A DNA stretch of 64,000 nucleotides. Source: Novosphingobium beihaiense (GTDB taxonomy: Bacteria; Pseudomonadota; Alphaproteobacteria; Sphingomonadales; Sphingomonadaceae). Shown one piece after another: positions 55,410 through 64,000 of the stretch (the stretch's first letter is position 1; each line of letters starts with the position of its first letter). A program made the position numbers and the translations under genes. The notes below the pieces were generated by a model. It searched no databases. It had not been told where the DNA came from and saw nothing but the letters and a program-made list of their open reading frames with translations. The stretch covers positions 1 through 64,000 of the forward strand of contig NZ_JALHLG010000011.1 in assembly GCF_022832375.1 (NCBI RefSeq), written 5' to 3'.

Positions 55410-55515
55410 CCGCTCGTCCTGAGCTTGTCGAAGCCCGTCCTGAGCGGCTGCTGTAAGCAGCCAGTCGTGAACCCAGCGCTGCGCCAGCGTCCTTCGACAA
55501 GCTCAGGACGAGCGG
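55410..55515. repeat. 106-bp palindromic element with 24-bp arms
   Basis: Arms 55410-55433 and 55492-55515 (CCGCTCGTCCTGAGC and onward) are perfect inverted repeats. The loop holds a smaller hairpin, GGCTGCTGTAAGCAGCC. It lies between convergent genes, where it may act in termination. Confidence 0.85.
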
Positions 55516-55531
55516 AGGTAGTGAAGGTTTT

Positions 55532-55993
55532 CTAACTGCAGTCTGCGCAAGTGCCGCGCAGTTCCACCACCGGGCGGACATCGGCGAAGCCTGCCTCGCG
55601 CGCGGCGCCGATGAGGGCGCCGGTCAGGCGGTCGTCGTCGATGTGGACGGCCTTGCCGCAGGCATCGCAGATCAGGAAAATGCAGTCGTGGCGGCAGCCG
55701 GGGTGGCTGTTGGCGAGATAGGCATTGGCGCTTTCCACCCGGCGGGCGAGATTGGTGCGCACGAACAGGTCGAGAATGCGGTAGACCGAATTGGGCGCCA
55801 CCCGCTTGCCGCGCAGCGCCGAAACGCTTTCGGCCAGATCGTAGGCGGAAGCGGGGCATTCGCGCTCGGCCAGCGCGGCGAAGACATCGGCGCGCATTTC
55901 GGTCCACTGTTCGCCCGATTCCTGAAGGGCCCGGCGCGCGGCCTTTACCAGACTGTCGCCGCTGTGTTCGTGATGGACATGAAGACCTGACAT
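55532..55993 (-). CDS. zur: Fur-family zinc-type regulator
   Basis: A 153-residue Fur-family regulator. HVHHEHSG is at the N-terminus, the winged helix reads KRVAPNSVYRILDLF, HDCIFLICDACGKAVHID carries the first C-x2-C, and the C-terminus ends CADCS with the second. Four structural Cys and His-rich regions fit Zur, which represses zinc uptake genes, better than Fur. The start at 55993 is chosen over 56002; the longer frame has no support. No target site was identified. Confidence 0.85.
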   Translation of the reverse strand: MSGLHVHHEHSGDSLVKAARRALQESGEQWTEMRADVFAALAERECPASAYDLAESVSALRGKRVAPNSVYRILDLFVRTNLARRVESANAYLANSHPGCRHDCIFLICDACGKAVHIDDDRLTGALIGAAREAGFADVRPVVELRGTCADCS

Positions 55994-56039
55994 GGGCCCC
56001 ATATGGGGCGTGCCGCCTGTCGGCGCAATCGCCGCAGCG

Positions 56040-56189
56040 CTACTGCGCGGTTTCGGCCTGCGCGGGCGGGACGATATTGTCCGCGAGCGAATTGTGGCTG
56101 CCATGGCTCATCACGCCGAACACCAGCAAGGCCCCTCCTGCGAATCCGAGGGCGAAGAAGCGGTAGAAGTCGGCCTTGAAGAGTCCCAT
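56040..56189 (-). CDS. Small single-helix membrane protein
   Basis: A 49-residue protein, MGLFKADFYRFFALGFAGGA, then LLVFGVMSHG and a polar tail. One hydrophobic helix (about 11-26). It lies between zur and purH on the same strand. The clear FKADFYRFFALGF-type start recurs in sphingomonad small proteins as far as I recall, but it has no name. Coding status is probable. Confidence 0.55.
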   Translation of the reverse strand: MGLFKADFYRFFALGFAGGALLVFGVMSHGSHNSLADNIVPPAQAETAQ

Positions 56190-56357
56190 GGCGTGCGGTG
56201 CGATCCGTTTGTCGTGCTGTTTGGAGCTGTTTGTGTCGCCTAAATGACGCCGCAGGCCTTTCCGTCGAGTGAATGTTCCGCTGCATTGCATCATTTTGCG
56301 ATGAGCGGTGGGCAGGCTGCGGTGAGCGGCCTGCCCGTCAGGTGGCGCAGCGCCGGA

Positions 56358-57950
<1,593 letters not shown>

Positions 57951-58048
57951 GTGCGGGGTCCCTTCGCGAATGGTCTTTGCGCGCGCCCTTAGGCCCGGCG
58001 GGGGAAGGGGGCAAGAGTGCTGCGGGTTTCGGGGCTTGCGAAGCCCGC

Positions 58049-59959
58049 TCAGCTCATTTTTTTGAGCAGCCAGCCGAAGTTTCCGCCCCCGCGCGAGACG
58101 AGGCCCTGGATCACCAGTTGCTGCGTCGCCTGCGGGCGGCCCTGGCCATCGACCCAGAGCGAATCCTCGATCGTGACGTCGCCCGCACCGCTGCGGAACT
58201 GCCAGTAGGAGCCGTCCGAAAGCGCGAGTCCCGCGCCTTGCCCGTCGGCCGTCAGCGCCACGTCGACATCGGGGGCGAGGTGGAAGCGGATAGCGAAGCC
58301 CACTTTGCCGCGCTTGCCCTTGCGGCTGGAGGGCAGCAGCAAGTCCTCTCCGCGCAGTTCGGTGCCGTCGTCGCGCAGGATCAGGATGCGCTGGTGGGTG
58401 AGGCCGTAGCGCGCGGCATAGCCGTTGTGGCTGGCCTCGATGCGGGTGGCGGTGGAGCCGTTGTCCTGCGGCAGGGTCTTGCGGTCGACATCGACCTGGC
58501 TGACGCCCGAACCGATCATGCCGTTGATCAGGATCGCGGTGGAATTGGCATCGTCCAGCGTCAGCGTGGAATGCGCCGCCGTCGCGCGCAGGCCCTGTTC
58601 CAGCCGCACCGGCACCAGTCCGCCGCCGCTTGCCGCGCCGCCGCAGTTCACGATTACCCGGTGCCCGGCGTGCGACAGTTCGAATGCCAGTGTGGAGGCG
58701 CAGCCATAGCGGGCATGCTGCGGCATCGGCGGCGGCGATGTGTCGAACTGGAGCGTAGTCTTGTTGGCCAGCACGCGCTGATAGCCCCACTGGCGCACAT
58801 CGCGCAGCGGACGGGCGCGCACGCCGCTGGCGGCAACCAGAGCGCTCACGTCTTCGCCATCGATGGCCCAGCCGCCCTGCCACGATCCCAGCGAGCCGTC
58901 GCCGTGAGTCAGTGCCAGCAGCGGCGGCACCAGCATCTCGATCACGCGCTCGATCGCTTCGGGCGGATCGCGCCGGGTGGCGTTGTAGCAATTGCGCAGG
59001 CGCACCAGCAGGGCGATGGCCTCCATCTGTGCGAGCGGGCTGCGCGAAAGAACGCCGCCGTCATCGCCGATCAGCTCACCCAGCGCCTTGATCAGCCCGG
59101 CCTCGCCATAGAGGCGGCGCGGGCGGCCGTCGGGCAGGAGCAGGCCCGCCGCGGTGATGCCGCACCAGCCCGCGACTTCGGCCAGCCGGTCCTCGCCGCG
59201 CGTCACATGGCGGTCCAGCCAGCGCGCGGTGGCGGAGATGTGGCCCAGAATGCGCGAGCGCAGCGCCTTTTCGCCCGAGAGGATCAGCGGGGCGTGCACC
59301 AGCCAGTTCATCAGGCGCATGCCGGTATTGCCCACGCTCCAGGCGGGGCCCTTGCCGGGCTTGGCAGGCGGCTGGGGATTGGCCTGGAGCCAGGCGGTAA
59401 GGATACGCTCGGCGACGGGCACGCCCTGTTCGCGCGGGCCGCAGGCTTCCAGATCGGTCAGCCACGCAAACGAGTGGACGGCCTTTTCCAGCGGCGGCGT
59501 GACGCGCGCGGCTCCGGCATAGTCCACTTGCGCGATCGGCGTTTTGGCGCCGTGAACCAGGAAGTGCCCGGCCCGCAGGGCGGTTCCGGCCACGCGGTCT
59601 CCGGGCAGGGTGTTGCTGACCGTCGCCAGCAGCCGCGTGCGGGCTTTCTTGCCCATCGGCGCGGTGAGCATGGTGCCGGGGATGCCCATGCGGTAAGCCA
59701 TGCGGATCAGCCGTTCGCCGACATGAACCGAAGGCGGCGAGAAATCCGCCAGCGCCAGATCGCGGCCGGTTTCCGCAGGTGCGGCGGCCGCACCTGCGCC
59801 CGGGGCAGAGGCGGCAGCGCCCGTTCCCGGTCCGGGTTCGCTCGCGCTCATATCCAACATACCCTCTTCAGCCACCGCAGGCGCTACCGTGGACAGGGGA
59901 ATCGCCCGCGCCTGTTCGAGGTCCCTCGTCTTCGGCCGCTGGCGGGTCCTGACGGTCAC
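58049..59959 (-). CDS. Heparinase II/III-family protein
   Basis: A protein of about 636 residues. After a low-complexity Ala/Gly/Pro N-terminus (about 35-65) comes an alpha/alpha-toroid region ([10 protein letters not shown] and onward to [12 protein letters not shown]) and a C-terminal beta-sandwich with [24 protein letters not shown] and [14 protein letters not shown], as in alphaproteobacterial heparinase_II_III proteins that follow rpe. They are polysaccharide lyase-like; the substrate is unknown. The start is taken as GTG 59959, two bases after the rpe stop; ATG 59860 and 59851 are alternatives. Confidence 0.85.
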   Translation of the reverse strand: MTVRTRQRPKTRDLEQARAIPLSTVAPAVAEEGMLDMSASEPGPGTGAAASAPGAGAAAAPAETGRDLALADFSPPSVHVGERLIRMAYRMGIPGTMLTAPMGKKARTRLLATVSNTLPGDRVAGTALRAGHFLVHGAKTPIAQVDYAGAARVTPPLEKAVHSFAWLTDLEACGPREQGVPVAERILTAWLQANPQPPAKPGKGPAWSVGNTGMRLMNWLVHAPLILSGEKALRSRILGHISATARWLDRHVTRGEDRLAEVAGWCGITAAGLLLPDGRPRRLYGEAGLIKALGELIGDDGGVLSRSPLAQMEAIALLVRLRNCYNATRRDPPEAIERVIEMLVPPLLALTHGDGSLGSWQGGWAIDGEDVSALVAASGVRARPLRDVRQWGYQRVLANKTTLQFDTSPPPMPQHARYGCASTLAFELSHAGHRVIVNCGGAASGGGLVPVRLEQGLRATAAHSTLTLDDANSTAILINGMIGSGVSQVDVDRKTLPQDNGSTATRIEASHNGYAARYGLTHQRILILRDDGTELRGEDLLLPSSRKGKRGKVGFAIRFHLAPDVDVALTADGQGAGLALSDGSYWQFRSGAGDVTIEDSLWVDGQGRPQATQQLVIQGLVSRGGGNFGWLLKKMS

Positions 59960-59961
59960 GT

Positions 59962-60624
59962 TCAGCGCAATCCCTTCAGCGTCTCGATGTTCGCTGCATA
60001 TTGCGAAGCGCCGCCGCGGAAGGTCGCTGAACCGGCCACCAGCACGTCGGCACCTGCGGCAACGCACAGGGGTGCCGTTATCCCGTCGACGCCGCCATCC
60101 ACTTCCAGCCGGATGTCGCGGCCCGATTTCTCGATCATCTTGCGCACCGCCTCGATCTTGCGCAGCTGGCTGGAAATGAAGCTCTGCCCGCCAAAGCCGG
60201 GATTGACGCTCATTACCAGCACCAGATCGATCTCGTCGATCAGGTAGTCCAGCATCTTGGCGGGTGTGGCCGGGTTGAGCGAGATGCCTGCCTTCTTGCC
60301 CAGATTTTTGATCGTCTGCACCGTGCGGTAGACGTGCGGGCCCGCTTCGGGGTGCACGGTGATGATGTCCGCGCCGGCTTCGGCGAAGGCTTCCAGATAG
60401 CTGTCCACCGGGGAGATCATCAGGTGCACGTCGAACGGCTTGGCCGAATGCGGGCGCAGGGCCTTTACTACTGCCGGGCCAATCGTGATGTTGGGCACGA
60501 AATGGCCGTCCATCACGTCGACATGGACCCAGTCCGCGCCCGCCTCGTCAATAGCGCGCACTTCTTCGCCGAGACGGGCGAAATCGGCAGAAAGGATCGA
60601 CGGGGAAATCAGCGGAACGGTCAT
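59962..60624 (-). CDS. rpe: Ribulose-phosphate 3-epimerase
   Basis: A 220-residue TIM-barrel enzyme with [57 protein letters not shown] and EVDGGV, all standard metal and phosphate motifs. It interconverts ribulose-5-phosphate and xylulose-5-phosphate. The ATG at 60624 is taken by homology. The region 60625-60922 has no gene. Confidence 0.97.
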   Translation of the reverse strand: MTVPLISPSILSADFARLGEEVRAIDEAGADWVHVDVMDGHFVPNITIGPAVVKALRPHSAKPFDVHLMISPVDSYLEAFAEAGADIITVHPEAGPHVYRTVQTIKNLGKKAGISLNPATPAKMLDYLIDEIDLVLVMSVNPGFGGQSFISSQLRKIEAVRKMIEKSGRDIRLEVDGGVDGITAPLCVAAGADVLVAGSATFRGGASQYAANIETLKGLR

Positions 60625-60922
60625 GTTGGAAAACGATACTCCTTGGCGCACAAGAATAGGGTGTCCGGTCTTTGGTGGACAAGTTGTCAACCATGTGTTT
60701 TCCACACGCATAGTGCTTTGCAGCCCCGGTTTTGCCCGATTTTTCGGGGGTGAGGCGGGCTTGGGTGACGCAAGGCTGCCTTGCCGTTAACGGGCAATTC
60801 AGTCGCTATTCACGGCATCCGGTGCATTTTGGCGATTAAGAAGAAGAGGTTACGGCATGCCCGAAGGCGCATTTCGGGCAGAGGCGGCCTGAAAAACCCT
60901 TCTGCAAGACTATGGACGGTAC

Positions 60923-61462
60923 ATGATGAAAAGTAATTCCGGCGGGATCCGCCGCCCGATATCTCTGCGTTGGAAACTGGTGCTGGCTGCCGCGCTGGCA
61001 ACTGGCGGCACGGCCGTGCTTGCCGCGGCGTCTTCCGCTGCCGTGCAGTACCGCCACGAAATCCGCAACGACATGAGCCGCTGCACCGCCGGATCGCCCT
61101 CCGCGGTAATGGTGACGGTGGATGGCATCAAGGCTTCCGAAGGCGACCTGCGCATCCAGACCTATCACGCCACGCGCGGCGAATGGCTGGAAAAGGGCAA
61201 GTGGCTTTCGCGGATCGAAGTGCCTGCCAAGGCCGGAACGATGACGTTTTGCCTGCCGGTTCCTGGCCCCGGATCTTACGGCGTGGCCGTGCGGCACGAT
61301 CTCAACGGCAATGGCAAGACCGACATCACGTCCGATGGCGGGGCGATGTCGAACAATCCGTCGATCAATATCTTCAATCTCGGCAAGCCCAGCTACACCA
61401 AGGTGGGCGTGCCGGTGAACGGCGGGGTCAAGTCGATCCGGATTCAGATGAAGTATTTCTGA
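60923..61462 (+). CDS. DUF2141 exported protein
   Basis: A 179-residue protein with an N-terminal hydrophobic segment (LVLAAALATGGTAVLAAAS) and the DUF2141 signature AVRHDLNGNGKTDI followed by GGAMSNNPS, a calcium-site-like loop. These proteins are exported and of unknown role, common near carotenoid or lipid genes in sphingomonads. Its 3' end overlaps by 35 bases that of the convergent nucleotidyltransferase gene. Confidence 0.88.
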   Translation: MMKSNSGGIRRPISLRWKLVLAAALATGGTAVLAAASSAAVQYRHEIRNDMSRCTAGSPSAVMVTVDGIKASEGDLRIQTYHATRGEWLEKGKWLSRIEVPAKAGTMTFCLPVPGPGSYGVAVRHDLNGNGKTDITSDGGAMSNNPSINIFNLGKPSYTKVGVPVNGGVKSIRIQMKYF

Positions 61463-62246
61463 CCTGAGGCCCGCCGGTCTCGCGCGCCGCGATGATCGCG
61501 CGGGCATCGGCAAGGTCCTGCGGCTTGTCGACATCGACGGCGGCAAGGCCATCGCGCGCGGCGGTGAGGCGGGCGGCAATGCCGATGCGGCGGCCGAGCC
61601 CGGCAATCGCTTCGGCCAGCGTCAGGCGGCCCAGCGCGTAGCTGGCGAGCATGCCCAGGCCGAGCCGCGCGGCGATACGCCAGGGGCGCTTGCGGTCGGC
61701 CTCCACCATCTTCCAGGTCTCGATCGCCGCGCTCGCCCGCTCGCTGGCCAGCAGGAACAGGTTGCAGCCGGACCACTGGCCGTCGGCGAACCGCAGGTAC
61801 GTGCGGCGGCTGCCGGGCATGGCGGTCTCGATATCCTCGCGCCGCGCCAGCAGGATCGAGACATCCGTGCCGACCGGTGTGTCAGCCACGAAATCCGCCA
61901 CCCATTCGGGCCGCAGCAGCGCGTGATCGCTTGTCGTAACGAGCAGCGGAGCGCCCAGCTTTTCCAGACCGATGGCGACGCTTGCGCTGGGACCGCTGGC
62001 GGCCAGCAGCACTTCGCAGCCGAGTTCCCGGGCCAGATCCATGACCTGCGGATCGGAAGCGGCCACGGCGATCCGTTCGATCCCCGCCTCGCGCAGAGCA
62101 GCGGTAACGCGGGCCAGCATGGTGCGGCCTTCCAGCGTGACCAGCGCCTTGTGCCAGACTCCTTCGGAGGCGGCCACGGGATCGGCTGGCCCCGGGCGCG
62201 ATCCGGCGAGAATGAGGGCGGAGGGCTTAAGAGATGGCGGGATCAT
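61428..62246 (-). CDS. MobA-like NTP transferase
   Basis: A 272-residue nucleotidyltransferase-fold protein: ALILAGSRPGPADP (nucleotide loop), HKALVTLEGRTMLARV, LVTTSDHALL (the metal Asp) and DVDKPQDLADARAI at the end. The last phrase is typical of MobA-related cytidylyl/guanylyl transferases. It overlaps the next gene by four bases. With the lipid-kinase-like gene it may activate a phospholipid headgroup. Confidence 0.82.
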   Translation of the reverse strand: MIPPSLKPSALILAGSRPGPADPVAASEGVWHKALVTLEGRTMLARVTAALREAGIERIAVAASDPQVMDLARELGCEVLLAASGPSASVAIGLEKLGAPLLVTTSDHALLRPEWVADFVADTPVGTDVSILLARREDIETAMPGSRRTYLRFADGQWSGCNLFLLASERASAAIETWKMVEADRKRPWRIAARLGLGMLASYALGRLTLAEAIAGLGRRIGIAARLTAARDGLAAVDVDKPQDLADARAIIAARETGGPQVRNTSSESGST

Positions 62247-63166
62247 GCGGCGCGGTCTCCGCTCTTGCGGCGGCGCCAGACCTGCCAGAGCACGCCGGGG
62301 GCGGCGAGCACGGGGTGGCGTTCGCGCCATGGGGTGATCGTCACCGGCACGCCGGTGTGGCGCTCGATCTTCCAGGCGGCATAGCGCGCGGCCCCGTCGA
62401 ACGTGGCCGAAGCCTTGAGCAGGCGCAGCACGTTATAGGGCTTGCCCAGCCGCCGCCGCCGCTTCCACCAGCCTAGCACTCGCGCGCGATCGGCAGGCTG
62501 CATGGCGGGGCGGATCGTGCTGCCTGCACCGCGTGCGAAGCCGATACCCCCGGCTATCAGCGCCAGTGGCAGCAATCCGTCGAAATGGGCGCGGTTGGCG
62601 GCCAGGATCGAATCCTCCCGGCCCGCCTTCTCGACGCGGAATTCGGCTGCGTAAGTGGCGCGGAACAAGGCGCGCCAGTAATCGTCCGGCGTCCCGGCGG
62701 CAGGGCCCAGCGCGACGGCCAGCCTTGCCGCGGTGCAGGCCGCTTGCGCCACGGCTCCGGCGATGGCCGCCCCGCTTTCGGCATCGCGTTCCCATGCGAG
62801 CGCGCAGGGCTGGACGAAGCGGGCCCAGATCGTGGTGTCGAGCCGCTCTCCGGCGGCGGCGGAGCGGAACGTCTCCAGCGCCATCGTCGCGGCCTTGGCG
62901 CGCAGGGGCACGCCTTCGTGGACCCATTCGTGATAGCTCACGCGCGGCCAGATCTTTTCTTCCTGCGGGCCCCGGGTCAGAATGTAGAAATCGAGCACGC
63001 CATCGAGCGAGCCGGTGCGCAAGTTGGAGCCGTAGAACAGCAGGCCCAGCGCATCGGCCGGGGCGAGCCGCTCGGCAAAGGCGCGCACGGCAGGGTCCAC
63101 CGGGCGCTCCAGTGCGGCGGCAATCCGCGTGTCCAGCGTCGCGGTATGGTCAGGGTCGTCGCTCAT
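62243..63166 (-). CDS. Unrecognised protein in lipid-kinase cluster
   Basis: A 307-residue protein. FYGSNLRTGSLDGVLDFYIL near 44-63 resembles a nucleotidyltransferase G-S...D-x-D motif and distantly the phosphatidate cytidylyltransferase TAM41 (GS ... LDF), but the match is weak. The C-terminal third is basic (WWKRRRRLGKPY, WRRRKSGDRAA). Its overlap with the NTP-transferase gene and nearness to a diacylglycerol-kinase-like gene suggest lipid metabolism. Confidence 0.6.
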   Translation of the reverse strand: MSDDPDHTATLDTRIAAALERPVDPAVRAFAERLAPADALGLLFYGSNLRTGSLDGVLDFYILTRGPQEEKIWPRVSYHEWVHEGVPLRAKAATMALETFRSAAAGERLDTTIWARFVQPCALAWERDAESGAAIAGAVAQAACTAARLAVALGPAAGTPDDYWRALFRATYAAEFRVEKAGREDSILAANRAHFDGLLPLALIAGGIGFARGAGSTIRPAMQPADRARVLGWWKRRRRLGKPYNVLRLLKASATFDGAARYAAWKIERHTGVPVTITPWRERHPVLAAPGVLWQVWRRRKSGDRAA

Positions 63167-63229
63167 GCCGCGATGCTCCCGCAGGGGCGCCCGGAAATCA
63201 AGCGGCCCGGGCGGATAACGGGGGAGGAA

Positions 63230-64000
63230 TCAGGGAACGACGAACGTGAGCTGCGGGCCCTCGTCGAGCACATAGCGTCCGGCGGGGAAAGCTTCCCCGT
63301 CGAGGATGAACGGGCCGCCGATATCGAGTTCCAGCTCGCTGGCGTGGAACCGCTGCGTGCCCTTGCGGGTCATGAAGCGGCTGTAGAAGCCGAACAGCAC
63401 CAGCGGCAGCAGTGCCATGACCCTGCGCACGGGCCAGTCGATCACCGCCATCTTGAGCCCTGGGGCCGGATTGCGGCCAAAGGGGCGCGCGCGCAGCGGG
63501 AATTTCTCGAACGTGGTGGCCACGGTCATGAACCGTTCCCCGGCATCGCCGCGGCCAGGGTGCGGCAGATCGCGGCCGGTGAGACGGTCGACAATGCGGG
63601 TGGGCGTGCATTTGCGCCACGGATTGCGGGCGCTGCCGAACAGGGTCTGCATCACGCTCCACAGGATCGTCAGCCCCACGGCGAAGCTGTTGAAGGCGCC
63701 CCGGCGGTGCGCTTCCTGCCCGGCCTCGGTCGCCATGGCAAAGGCCCCGGTGCCCAGGATGAAACCCTGCACGCAGTGTTCCTCCGCCGCGTCATCGGCG
63801 GGAGTGATGCGCAAGGGGCGGCGGGTTTCCGTATGGCCGCGATGGGCCGCGGCCAGCGCTTCGCTCAGCGACCAGTGATTGGGCAGGCCCAGATCGACGG
63901 TGAGCGCATTGGTCTTGCCCTTGGGCAGGACGATCAGCGCGGGCCAATCCTCATCGAAGATCTCGGCACCGCAGGACAGCACGTCGCGCACGGTGCCATC
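63230..64000 (-). CDS. Diacylglycerol-kinase-like lipid kinase, 5' end cut by window
   Basis: The gene runs off the right edge; 257 residues are visible. The first residues are DGTVRDVLSC, the end of the GGDGT nucleotide motif of the diacylglycerol/sphingosine kinase fold. VLPKGKTNALTVDLG and LGTGAFAMATEAGQEAHRRG follow, and the C-terminal beta domain ends YVLDEGPQLTFVVP. A substrate-side basic residue set cannot be judged. It heads a run with the unknown gene and the NTP transferase, a likely phospholipid-making cluster. Confidence 0.8.
   Translation of the reverse strand, partial: DGTVRDVLSCGAEIFDEDWPALIVLPKGKTNALTVDLGLPNHWSLSEALAAAHRGHTETRRPLRITPADDAAEEHCVQGFILGTGAFAMATEAGQEAHRRGAFNSFAVGLTILWSVMQTLFGSARNPWRKCTPTRIVDRLTGRDLPHPGRGDAGERFMTVATTFEKFPLRARPFGRNPAPGLKMAVIDWPVRRVMALLPLVLFGFYSRFMTRKGTQRFHASELELDIGGPFILDGEAFPAGRYVLDEGPQLTFVVP

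Noticed and set aside
57977..60247. Plus-strand open frame of 756 codons
   Set aside because: It lies opposite the heparinase-like gene, is rich in Arg/Ala/Gly, and matches no family; it is a shadow.

Overview
The window is GC-rich alphaproteobacterial chromosome, most likely from a sphingomonad (Novosphingobium/Sphingobium-like). This is inferred from gene content (cbb3 oxidase with ccoGHIS and hemN, two Rieske oxygenase alpha subunits with a Baeyer-Villiger monooxygenase, DUF2141, DUF1223, many short palindromic intergenic repeats) and from the protein sequences; no database search was run.

Region 1 (1-8950) is an accessory island. It lies between a decayed tyrosine-recombinase tail (3-206) and decayed IS3-type transposase pieces (8215-8800). 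It holds a lasso-peptide-like RiPP locus. On the minus strand are an HPr-kinase-like protein, a 60-residue precursor with a lasso-type leader, an asparagine-synthetase-like cyclase, a second HPr-kinase-like protein with altered catalytic residues, and two sulfotransferases. Divergently transcribed are an unrecognised Cys-rich protein and a PqqD-like leader-binding protein. No B2 leader peptidase is visible. The predicted core has Gln where the ring-forming Asp/Glu is expected, and the 3' end of the precursor gene is tandemly duplicated. The locus is either a divergent phosphorylation/sulfation RiPP system or one in decay.

Region 2 (8959-12030) has the GDP-L-fucose genes gmd and fcl, followed by a broken IS5-family transposase.

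Region 3 (12039-26403) is aerobic/microaerobic metabolism: a Rieske oxygenase, an FNR-type Fe-S regulator, a sulfotransferase, OmpW, and the complete ccoNOQP-ccoGHIS block with a small Cys-rich exported protein and hemN. A perfect FNR box sits between ompW and ccoN.

Region 4 (26600-32462) has a second Rieske oxygenase with a Baeyer-Villiger monooxygenase, preceded by two more FNR-like boxes; then a spermidine-synthase-like protein, a DUF1223 protein and a GNAT.

Region 5 (32459-46540) has thrS preceded by a threonine-rich leader peptide, a small membrane-protein/XRE operon, a glycosyltransferase, a hydrolase-TPR-luciferase-like run, a ferredoxin reductase, queG, an ABC exporter, msrB and tRNA-Leu(UAA). 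Region 6 (46539-64000) is mainly housekeeping: ihfB, a peptide transporter, two amidohydrolases (one without its metal motif), dxs, zur, purH, a heparinase-like protein, rpe, and a likely phospholipid cluster cut by the right edge. Several palindromic MITE/REP-like elements lie between genes from 26 kb onward.
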